A DNA stretch of 5,086 nucleotides from UBA12079 sp964608745 (lineage in GTDB: Bacteria; Patescibacteriota; Minisyncoccia; Phycocordibacterales; UBA12079), in assembly GCA_964608745.1 (NCBI GenBank), contig CAZSPC010000030.1, positions 1-5,086 on the forward strand, written 5' to 3'. The notes beneath the pieces are model-generated. The model ran no database searches and was not told the DNA's origin. It worked only from the letters and a program-made list of their open reading frames with translations. Below, piece by piece: positions 1 to 4,694 of this stretch (within the stretch, counting starts at the first letter, position 1; every line of letters starts with the position of its first letter). The translations under genes and the position numbers were made by a program.

Positions 1-31
1 ACATTATCAAGAATCCAAAACAAAAGCAATG

Positions 32-1249
32 CTATAAACACCTTTCCCAATCTTTTTTGTAGGCTTCTAGATATTCTTCTTTTGTCTTTAATACTTTTTC
101 TTCTACATCCTGTTGAGCTCTGATTTTCATTTCACTCAATCTATTTGGATTTTCAATTAAATTCAAAATTTTATTAACAAAACATCTTTTACTCCCCCTA
201 CTACAAACCTCAATACTTTCTTTTTGTAATATATCTCCAACTAAACCAACATCTGTCGTTAAGGTAGGACACCCAGCAACTGCCGACTCTAACAAAGTCA
301 TTCCATAACCTTCGTAACTTGATGTAGCTAAAAATAAATCCGCTGTTTTGTAATATGAAACCAAATCTTTCTGCCAACTTTCGAAGACAACATTTTTTTG
401 AAGCTGTAAGCTGTAGGCTTTAAGCTGTGAGCTCTGCTTTATTGATCCATCTCCTACTATTACCAAACCTGTTTTTGGGTATTTTTCAACAACTTTTTTC
501 ATAACTTTTAACATCATTTTTATATTTTTTTCTTTTTCTAATCGAGAAGCAGTAAAAATAACAAAATTAAATTGAGAATATCTTGTTTTTAAATTGAATT
601 TTGACTCTGTGTTTTTTATTTTTTCAATATCGACGAAAATAGGTAAAACTGAAATTTTTTCTTCTTTTGCAATTCGCCATTTGATAATAGATTTTTTTAT
701 CCTTTCACTAACTACCCGAACTCCATCAGATTGCATTATTAAAAACGAAGCCAATTGGCCTCGACTTTTGTTAAAAATAGAAGCTCTCTGAAAACCCCAA
801 CTCAAAAAATCTGTGTGAATTTGGAGATGTAATTTAACTCGTTTTGTTTTTGCAATCACCCAACCAACTAAACCGGTTTCAAAAGGATCCTGGCAAGTAA
901 CAAGCCAATCAGAAAAATTCTTTTTGAAGCCTTGCTTCTGCCCCAAGCGAAGCGAGTGGGTGAAGCTAGGCTTCTGAAAAGAATTTTTCTGATTGACAAT
1001 TATTCTCCGACCAATTTTTATTGCATCAACGATGTAAAATAATTTATTTCGAGAGTTAGTTGGATACAAAGTTACATTTGTACCGAAAATTCTTGATTCG
1101 TGATTCATAATTCGTGATTCTCTTGTCGATAAATTAAAGACTATGATTTTTAATTCATCAACAAGACTTCCATACTCAACAATCCTCTGTCTCACCGCAG
1201 AATTATCTTCAAACAATTTTCTATCTGTTGATATCATTAAAACTTTCAT
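32..1249 (-). CDS. Family-4 glycosyltransferase (GT1), 405 aa, carrying three repeat-derived segments
   Basis: A GT-B fold retaining glycosyltransferase, predicted to move a sugar from a nucleotide-sugar donor onto a surface glycan at the cytoplasmic face. The N-terminal acceptor domain begins MKVLMISTDR; the QDPFETGLVGW segment (residues 120-130) is typical of the group. The C-terminal donor domain shows ASRLEKEKN (234-242), VGDG (265-268) and the EX7E motif E313-GYGMTLL-E321. Length is near the usual 350-400 but raised by foreign segments: residues 43-54 and 272-283 are encoded by 7-nt tandem arrays, and about residues 85-114 by a hairpin insertion. All are in frame, so the gene is probably still functional. 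The start at 1249 has no adjacent Shine-Dalgarno; a strong one lies 73 nt further upstream. The stop is TAG at 32-34. No downstream partner is visible in positions 1-31. GT4 membership is certain, the substrate unknown. Confidence 0.93.
   Translation of the reverse strand: MKVLMISTDRKLFEDNSAVRQRIVEYGSLVDELKIIVFNLSTRESRIMNHESRIFGTNVTLYPTNSRNKLFYIVDAIKIGRRIIVNQKNSFQKPSFTHSLRLGQKQGFKKNFSDWLVTCQDPFETGLVGWVIAKTKRVKLHLQIHTDFLSWGFQRASIFNKSRGQLASFLIMQSDGVRVVSERIKKSIIKWRIAKEEKISVLPIFVDIEKIKNTESKFNLKTRYSQFNFVIFTASRLEKEKNIKMMLKVMKKVVEKYPKTGLVIVGDGSIKQSSQLKAYSLQLQKNVVFESWQKDLVSYYKTADLFLATSSYEGYGMTLLESAVAGCPTLTTDVGLVGDILQKESIEVCSRGSKRCFVNKILNLIENPNRLSEMKIRAQQDVEEKVLKTKEEYLEAYKKDWERCL
402..436. repeat. Heptamer tandem array inside GT1 (unit AGCTGTA)
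   Basis: Five consecutive 7-nt units on the plus strand: AGCTGTA, AGCTGTA, GGCTTTA, AGCTGTG, AGCTCTG. They encode residues 272-283 (QSSQLKAYSLQL) of GT1, just after the VGDG motif. GT4 enzymes normally have a charged helix (ELExLxKxLGL-like) here, and the spacing from GDG to NVVF is close to normal, so the array seems to stand in for the helix rather than lengthen the protein. The period is read directly; the origin is unknown. Confidence 0.75.
906..995. repeat. Long hairpin element inserted in frame in GT1 (copy 1 of the GAAGCCTTGC family)
   Basis: A 90-nt imperfect palindrome. The outer arms CAATCAGAAAAATTCTTTT (906-924) and its exact reverse complement (977-995) are 19 bp and perfect. The inner arms are GAAGCCT (926-932) with AGGCTTC (968-974), then GCTTC (934-938) with GAAGC (962-966), then CCCA (942-945) with TGGG (957-960), around a loop containing GCGAAGCGAG. 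The core 926-974 resembles the core at 4934-4981 in inverted orientation. It encodes about GT1 residues 85-114, a segment expected to be absent from relatives, where the chain would pass directly to NFSDWLVTCQDP. Confidence 0.8.
1089..1123. repeat. Heptamer tandem array inside GT1 (unit ATTCGTG)
   Basis: Five 7-nt units on the plus strand: ATTCTTG, ATTCGTG, ATTCATA, ATTCGTG, ATTCTCT. They encode GT1 residues 43-54 (RESRIMNHESRI). Three units equal 21 nt, so the protein shows a 7-residue repeat (ESRI recurs seven residues later). The array sits between the beta strand ending IIVFNL and the conserved LYPTNSR segment, a position where a loop could tolerate it. Confidence 0.78.
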
Positions 1250-1250
1250 T

Positions 1251-1285
1251 TTTAGGGTTTAGGAATTAGGGCTTAGCGTTTAGAA
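1251..1285. repeat. Heptamer tandem array just upstream of the GT1 start (unit TTTAGGG)
   Basis: Five 7-nt units on the plus strand: TTTAGGG, TTTAGGA, ATTAGGG, CTTAGCG, TTTAGAA. The array abuts the GT1 start codon (1247-1249), so it occupies the place where a ribosome binding site would normally be. Read as mRNA (minus strand) it is a CCCTAAA-type run without any purine-rich Shine-Dalgarno sequence. Same unit length and copy number as the two arrays inside GT1, but a different unit. Confidence 0.75.
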
Positions 1286-1317
1286 AAAACTTTTAAGCTT
1301 TGCTTAAAAGTTATCAT
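1273..1317 (-). other. Possible 14-codon leader ORF before GT1
   Basis: An ATG at 1317 lies 5 nt after a strong Shine-Dalgarno (AGGAGG) and opens a 14-residue frame, MITFKQSLKVFSKR, ending at TAA 1273-1275. It is not in frame with GT1. It runs through the hairpin at 1288-1312, so translation would melt that hairpin. It could be a real leader peptide, but it may equally be a by-product of an insertion that separated the ribosome site from the GT1 start; I favour the second. Confidence 0.2.
1284..1312 (-). terminator. Hairpin plus U-tract just upstream of GT1
   Basis: Read on the minus strand: AACTTTTAAGC, loop AAA, GCTTAAAAGTT, then four more Ts, giving six Ts in a row at 1289-1284. The 11-bp stem is perfect but AT-rich with only two G-C pairs at the top, so it would be a weak intrinsic terminator. 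It lies between the strong Shine-Dalgarno at 1323-1328 and the GT1 start, and could act as an attenuator or be simply part of an inserted repeat. Confidence 0.4.
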
Positions 1318-1322
1318 AACAT

Positions 1323-1328
1323 CCTCCT
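1323..1328 (-). promoter_or_regulatory. Strong Shine-Dalgarno displaced from GT1
   Basis: The minus strand reads AGGAGG, then ATGTT, then ATG at 1317. It is the best ribosome binding site in the window, yet the next long gene (GT1) starts 73 nt away. Removing positions 1250-1317 would place the GT1 ATG exactly 5 nt behind it, suggesting it was the original GT1 site. Confidence 0.55.
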
Positions 1329-1332
1329 GAAC

Positions 1333-1370
1333 AAAAATTAAGACCGAATCAGATTTGATTCGGTCTTTTT
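1333..1370 (-). terminator. Intrinsic terminator after the 58-aa gene, possibly bidirectional
   Basis: A perfect 12-bp stem AAGACCGAATCA (1340-1351) and TGATTCGGTCTT (1356-1367) with a 4-nt loop. On the minus strand it is followed by AATTTTTG and sits about 65 nt after the stop of the 58-aa gene, so it probably ends the transcript from the GT3-transposase-GT2 side. On the plus strand the stem runs directly into five Ts, so it could also stop transcription in that direction. Confidence 0.7.
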
Positions 1371-1399
1371 GATTAGGAAGGTCTAACCCAAAGCGCAGG

Positions 1400-1428
1400 A
1401 GCATAATTAGGTATAAGCATAATACCAA
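1400..1428 (-). promoter_or_regulatory. Candidate sigma-70 type promoter for the GT1 leader
   Basis: The minus strand shows TTGGTA (1428-1423, 4 of 6 matches to TTGACA), a 17-nt spacer, and TATGCT (1405-1400, 4 of 6 matches to TATAAT). Transcription would start near 1393, upstream of the terminator hairpin at 1340-1367, so the RNA would have to read through it to reach GT1. In such AT-rich sequence a match this good is common by chance. Confidence 0.25.
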
Positions 1429-1431
1429 GGT

Positions 1432-1608
1432 TTAAGTAACTTTGTAGTGGCCGTCACCACCTGTTTTAATTCTTTCTTCTGAAGATTTTCTTATACCTTC
1501 TTCTTTTTCTCGATCAGCATTTCTATCATGAATTATGATTTTTGAAACTTTAACAAGTTTCCCTTTCACACCATATTTTTTTCCAAATGTCTTTTCCTTT
1601 TCTGTCAT
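1432..1608 (-). CDS. Small charged protein of unknown function, 58 aa
   Basis: I do not recognise this protein. The start at 1608 (MTEKEKTFGKKYG) is chosen because AAAGGAG lies 7 nt upstream; an in-frame ATG at 1638 would add ten residues (MFLFDKRRKV) but has no such signal. The product is highly charged and soluble: a Lys/Gly-rich N-terminal part (GKKYGVKGKLVKV), a short likely strand (SKIIIHD), a charged probably helical stretch (DREKEEGIRKSSEERIKTG) and the tail GDGHYKVT. No signal peptide, membrane segment, cysteines or metal-binding pattern is visible. It lies 55 nt after GT2 and is followed by an intrinsic terminator, so it is the last gene of that transcript. The good ribosome site, proper stop and terminator support a real gene. 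Its role is open, with nothing tying it to glycosylation except position. Confidence 0.65.
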   Translation of the reverse strand: MTEKEKTFGKKYGVKGKLVKVSKIIIHDRNADREKEEGIRKSSEERIKTGGDGHYKVT

Positions 1609-1615
1609 AACTTTT

Positions 1616-1622
1616 CTCCTTT
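1616..1622 (-). promoter_or_regulatory. Ribosome binding site deciding the start of the 58-aa gene
   Basis: AAAGGAG on the minus strand, separated by 7 nt from the ATG at 1608. It supports the internal methionine rather than the ATG at 1638. It is notable because GT3, the transposase and GT2 all lack a comparable site. Confidence 0.7.
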
Positions 1623-1663
1623 TGTCGAATAAAAACAAGATACAGTTCTAATTTAAGAATACT

Positions 1664-2779
1664 TTATTCAATAGTTTTTTTCAACTCTTTCGCCAAACTA
1701 TCTAACATATTTTCTTTACTAAACTTTTCAAGTTTTTTCTTTGCGTTTTTGGTTAATCTCTGGGAAAGATTTTTGTCTCTAAGAAGAGCTGTGATGGCTT
1801 TGGTTAATTCTTTTTTGTTGTTATACCCCACCAACAAACCATCCTTGTTATGTGTTATTACTTCTGGATTGCCTCCGATATCAGTTGTAACAATCGGAGT
1901 TTCTACCGACATTACCTCGAGTAATTGGTGCGACAAACCTTCATAACCGGTATTTAATACAAACACATTTGATGCTTTGATTCTACGCAATAATTCCCCT
2001 CTTTCTAACCGACCAAGCATAAAAACCCTATCTTGTAGTTTCATTTTTTCGATTTTTGATTTCAAATTTTTTTCTTCTGGTCCATCTCCTGCAATAAATA
2101 ATTTCATCTGAGGTAAATCTTTAGCAATATCTACCAAAAGATCAAATCCTTTCCAAGGAACGAGTCGACCAACAGTAAAAACAGCATTATCACTTATTTG
2201 AAAACGAGTTCGAAGACTATATTTTTCCTCAACAATTTTGGTCAAAGAAAAAGCATTATAAATAACTTTTATTTTCTCTTGTTCTATTCCCCACATCACA
2301 ACAATGTTTTTTAGATACTCACTCGGTACAACAACCCTGTCAGTACTTTTTGCAACTAGTTTTTGTATAAACCTTCTCGCTTCTGTTTTAAAATCAAAAC
2401 CCCTCTCTTGAAATTCTTTTGGGTTAATAAAGCCACCAAATTCAGAAGCAAATTTACTTTGTTGAAATTGTTCCCAAGCATAATCGCCCACCATTTTTAA
2501 CACAAATTTCTTTCTCAACCATTTAGAAGCCAGCATCGCAGGAAAACCAACTGAAACGGGATCTTGAGCATAAATTAAATCTACATCCCCACCTTTGTCT
2601 AAAATTTTTTTAAGATATACAAAATGACGAATAATTTTAGGTAAATGTCGCACCTCACCAAAACTTAAAACCTCAACCTCTATCCCTTTTTTAGGAAGCT
2701 CGTCAAAAAGCAACTTAGAATAAGTCGCCGGCCCACCAGAATCTGGTGGATATATACCTGTACAAATTAATATCCTCAT
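1664..2779 (-). CDS. Family-4 glycosyltransferase (GT2), 371 aa
   Basis: A retaining GT-B glycosyltransferase. The N-terminal domain opens with MRILICTGIYPPDSGGPATY, whose glycine loop (residues 15-16) is typical of GT4 enzymes and common in CPR genomes. YAQDP (70-74) and LKMVGDYAWE (94-103) follow. The C-terminal donor domain has VGRLVPWKGFD (203-213), AGDGPEEKNL (230-239) and the EX7E motif E280-GLSHQLL-E288, then TDIGGNPEVI (299-308). Length is normal and no repeat insertion is seen, unlike GT1. Its ATG (2777-2779) overlaps the transposase TGA as ATGA, and no Shine-Dalgarno precedes it, so translation probably depends on ribosomes finishing the transposase. Before insertion it was probably coupled to GT3 in the same way. 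The likely role is a sugar transfer in surface glycan synthesis; donor and acceptor cannot be named. Confidence 0.95.
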   Translation of the reverse strand: MRILICTGIYPPDSGGPATYSKLLFDELPKKGIEVEVLSFGEVRHLPKIIRHFVYLKKILDKGGDVDLIYAQDPVSVGFPAMLASKWLRKKFVLKMVGDYAWEQFQQSKFASEFGGFINPKEFQERGFDFKTEARRFIQKLVAKSTDRVVVPSEYLKNIVVMWGIEQEKIKVIYNAFSLTKIVEEKYSLRTRFQISDNAVFTVGRLVPWKGFDLLVDIAKDLPQMKLFIAGDGPEEKNLKSKIEKMKLQDRVFMLGRLERGELLRRIKASNVFVLNTGYEGLSHQLLEVMSVETPIVTTDIGGNPEVITHNKDGLLVGYNNKKELTKAITALLRDKNLSQRLTKNAKKKLEKFSKENMLDSLAKELKKTIE

Positions 2780-3465
2780 AACATTTTAATATTTAGGTCC
2801 CGGGGACCTAAATCGTTATCTTTATCTTTTCTTTTTTCAATAATAGTTTCTGCCAATTCTTTTACATTTTTTAAATATCTTTCCCTATCATCAAATTCAC
2901 TTTTTATAATATTGCATTCAAAATATTTATTTTTCCATTCACTTTTATCTCGTGTATATTGTTCAAGACTACTTCTTGCTCCCCATTTCAATACACTATC
3001 ATCCATTTTTGATAATTTATGAATATAATTGTTTCCATTAACATAGTCAACAACATACATTAAGTATTCATTTGAACTTACATATTCTGCTTTAAAAGGA
3101 CCTTGGAATAATGCTCCAGATCTTTTATATTTTTCATTAAAATACTTTGTATACCCAGCGCTAAAATCACGCATAAACATACTTATACCATTATCAACTA
3201 ACTGTTTTAAAACTAAGTGATAATGATTATCTAATATATTAAAAGCAACAACTTCAACCAATTTAGGTCCCCGGGACCTGAATCTTTTACCTTTACGAGA
3301 ATATTCAAAAATACTTCCTATTTGATCTGTACTATTAAAAGCATCAATACTTTCTAAAATACGAAATAAATCATACAAATCCATGATTATATCTCTTTTA
3401 TCAACACCTCTGTTATAAACATGATATAATTCACCGTTTTCAAATTTTATTTTTCTTCTTGCCAT
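2776..3465 (-). CDS. REP-associated tyrosine transposase (Y1/HUH, IS200-like), 229 aa
   Basis: A single-strand DNA transposase of the Y1 HUH superfamily, RAYT-like branch. These enzymes nick and rejoin single-stranded DNA next to palindromic REP sequences through a 5'-phosphotyrosine. Visible motifs are LYHVYNRGVDKRDI (13-26), the HUH pair H81-Y-H83 in DNHYHLVLKQ, a tyrosine helix YTKYFNEKY (105-113) where Y108 is the likely nucleophile by comparison with TnpA-REP, and RSGALFQGPFKAEY (115-128). The C-terminal part (150-215) is charged and helical. No frameshift or missing catalytic residue is seen. Residues 61-69 and about 218-225 are encoded by copies of the palindrome that flanks the gene, so the protein contains its own presumed recognition sequence. 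No Shine-Dalgarno precedes the start at 3465. It is co-directional with the GT genes and its stop overlaps the GT2 start, which may keep it expressed. Confidence 0.92.
   Translation of the reverse strand: MARRKIKFENGELYHVYNRGVDKRDIIMDLYDLFRILESIDAFNSTDQIGSIFEYSRKGKRFRSRGPKLVEVVAFNILDNHYHLVLKQLVDNGISMFMRDFSAGYTKYFNEKYKRSGALFQGPFKAEYVSSNEYLMYVVDYVNGNNYIHKLSKMDDSVLKWGARSSLEQYTRDKSEWKNKYFECNIIKSEFDDRERYLKNVKELAETIIEKRKDKDNDLGPRDLNIKML
2791..2813. repeat. REP-like palindrome, copy A (3' end of transposase)
   Basis: Perfect 11-bp arms ATTTAGGTCCC and GGGACCTAAAT around a single central G. Outside these arms the flanks do not pair. It is read by the transposase gene as DLGPRDLN near its C-terminus. 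No GTAG tetranucleotide, the hallmark of enterobacterial REPs, lies beside it. Confidence 0.85.
3261..3283. repeat. REP-like palindrome, copy B (inside the transposase gene)
   Basis: ATTTAGGTCCC, a central C, then GGGACCTGAAT; one arm position (3280) is G instead of A. The central base is complementary to that of copies A and C, so copy B is in the opposite orientation by this one base. It encodes transposase residues 61-69 (RFRSRGPKL), immediately before the beta strand that carries the HUH motif. Confidence 0.85.
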
Positions 3466-3483
3466 AGTTTAATTGACTAAATA

Positions 3484-3530
3484 TTTTAACATTTTATTTA
3501 GGTCCCGGGGACCTAAATAAAATGTTAAAA
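3484..3530. repeat. REP-like palindrome, copy C, a perfect 47-nt hairpin at the GT3 stop
   Basis: Arms of 23 bp, 3484-3506 and 3508-3530, pair without mismatch around one G at 3507. The core is the same AGGTCCC-G-GGGACCT as copy A, but the pairing continues 12 bp further on each side (TTTTAACATTTT and its complement). It encodes the last eleven or so residues of GT3 and its stop. In single-stranded DNA or mRNA it would be an extremely stable hairpin. It lacks a GC-rich stem plus U-tract arrangement, so it is not a classic terminator. Confidence 0.9.
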
Positions 3531-4690
3531 ACTTTTGCCTTCATATCTTTGGTAACTTTTTGCCAATCGTATTTTTTAACTACCATTCTTTTTGCTTTTT
3601 TAATTATATCTTCTTTCTGGGAAACATTCTCTTCTAACCATCTTATCTGATCAGCAATACTACGAGGATTTTGCACTTCACAGAATAATCCAGTTTCTTT
3701 GTCTTTCAAAAAATCAACAATCCCACCAACAGGAGTTGCAATCACCGGAATTTCAGATGCCATTGCTTCAATAAAAGAATTACCAAAACCCTCTGATAAA
3801 GAGGGTCGAACAAAGACATCTGATATTTTTAAATACTTTGGAATCTCCGCATAATCAACAGTGCCAAAAAACTTCACCCTGTTCTCCACTCTTTGTTTTT
3901 TAGTCAAAACTTCTAACTCTTCTCTATCTGGTCCATCACCTAAAATCAAAAGCTTAAAACTGTCGGGTAAATAGTTAAGTGATTTAATAATATCGCCAAC
4001 CGCATTCTTTGAGACCAAGCGAGAAGTTGTAATTATATACTGATCATTTTGTCTTTTGCCAAGCTGACTTTTTAAATCTTTTAATTCTTTGGAAGAATAA
4101 TTTTGAGAAAAATGCTTAACATTAACTGCATTTGGTACAACAACGATTGGAGAGGTAGAACCATTCTTTTTTGCCCATTTCTCCAAAAAATTACTTATTA
4201 CCTGTATCATATCAGCCTTTTTAAATAATAATCTCCAAATAGGCTCTTTATACCAACCAAGCCGTGACTTTATATAAGAAGGGTCATCACCCTCTTGTAA
4301 AGTCAGTAAAAAGGGAATTTTTTGGTTCGTAATTTTGAAAAACAAACCAATGGCTCCAGCATAAGCTGCCATTATAGACCATGTTAGGTTGTAATCTCTT
4401 TTTTTGTGTAATTCTCCAGCTTTTTTAAATCCATAAAAAATATATAGGAAATTTGTAAGATGTCTCGGAATCTGTTTTTTAATACCAAATGAAGTACCAA
4501 CTCTATAAATATTAATGTTGTTCAGTTTTTCAAATTCTGGAAGTTTTTTGTCTAAACGAGCAGTAACCATATCAAAATCAAAATCACCACCAAGCCGATC
4601 AGTTATCTCTTTCACTGCAACCTCTGCACCACCCACAAAAGGATGGTATGTTGTTGCAAATATCAATATCTTCTTTTTTTTCTTTTCCAT
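3494..4690 (-). CDS. Family-4 glycosyltransferase (GT3), 398 aa, C-terminus altered by the palindrome
   Basis: A retaining GT-B glycosyltransferase. A lysine run (residues 3-7) precedes the first strand ILIFATTYHPFVGGAE (8-23), whose GGAE is a typical GT4 signature. VVVPNAVNVKHF (183-194) marks the domain hinge; SRLVSKNAVGDI (223-234), LGDGPDREEL (250-259) and the EX7E motif E300-GFGNSFI-E308 form the donor domain, with TPVGGIVDFLKDKETGLF (319-336) after it. The last residues FRSPGPK are encoded by the palindrome at 3484-3530 and are not expected in the family; the native end was probably near KVFNIL. The same palindrome in the same frame gives FRSRGPK inside the transposase. The start lies 4 nt after the stop of the upstream membrane protein, with no Shine-Dalgarno, suggesting translational coupling. 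Function is surface glycan assembly; the substrate is unknown. Confidence 0.94.
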   Translation of the reverse strand: MEKKKKKILIFATTYHPFVGGAEVAVKEITDRLGGDFDFDMVTARLDKKLPEFEKLNNINIYRVGTSFGIKKQIPRHLTNFLYIFYGFKKAGELHKKRDYNLTWSIMAAYAGAIGLFFKITNQKIPFLLTLQEGDDPSYIKSRLGWYKEPIWRLLFKKADMIQVISNFLEKWAKKNGSTSPIVVVPNAVNVKHFSQNYSSKELKDLKSQLGKRQNDQYIITTSRLVSKNAVGDIIKSLNYLPDSFKLLILGDGPDREELEVLTKKQRVENRVKFFGTVDYAEIPKYLKISDVFVRPSLSEGFGNSFIEAMASEIPVIATPVGGIVDFLKDKETGLFCEVQNPRSIADQIRWLEENVSQKEDIIKKAKRMVVKKYDWQKVTKDMKAKVFNILFRSPGPK

Positions 4691-4694
4691 TTTA

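Larger units (their letters stand above)
2779..3530 (-). mobile_element. RAYT element bounded by palindrome-containing direct repeats
   Basis: The transposase gene lies between two near-identical blocks, 2779-2813 and 3487-3518. Each reads TAACATTTTA followed by ATTTAGGTCCC-G-GGGACCTAAAT, and they differ by a 3-nt indel. Homologous recombination between them would delete the transposase and leave one palindrome. Exact element ends are uncertain: the AACATTTTA part may be host sequence from the GT3/GT2 junction. The outer half of the right palindrome lies within the 3' end of GT3. No long terminal inverted repeats of the DDE type are present, as expected for HUH transposases. Confidence 0.65.

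Noticed and set aside
594..791. Plus-strand open frame of 65 codons
   Set aside because: It lies wholly inside GT1 on the opposite strand, has no ribosome site and no recognisable motif.
402..1123. Variable protein segments in GT1 as a diversity-generating retroelement target
   Set aside because: No reverse transcriptase, no template repeat and no adenine-specific variation; the segments are explained by tandem heptamers and a hairpin element.
1251..1285. TTTAGGG units as a telomere-like sequence
   Set aside because: The match to plant-type telomere repeats is a coincidence of a short degenerate array in a bacterial operon; two other arrays with the same period have unrelated units.
1609..1638. 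Longer 68-residue version of the small protein starting at 1638
   Set aside because: The ATG at 1638 has no Shine-Dalgarno, while the internal ATG at 1608 has AAAGGAG at ideal spacing.
1749..1946. Plus-strand open frame of 65 codons
   Set aside because: Antisense to the well-supported donor domain of GT2; composition is that of a shadow frame.
2791..3530. Three palindrome copies as a CRISPR array
   Set aside because: Only three copies at uneven spacing (about 470 and 230 nt), inside and around a transposase gene, with no spacer-like segments or cas genes.
3484..3530. Copy C as an intrinsic terminator of GT3
   Set aside because: The stem is mostly AT with a GC tip, has a one-base loop and no clean U-tract beyond its own arm; the same core lies inside the transposase coding sequence, where a terminator would be harmful.
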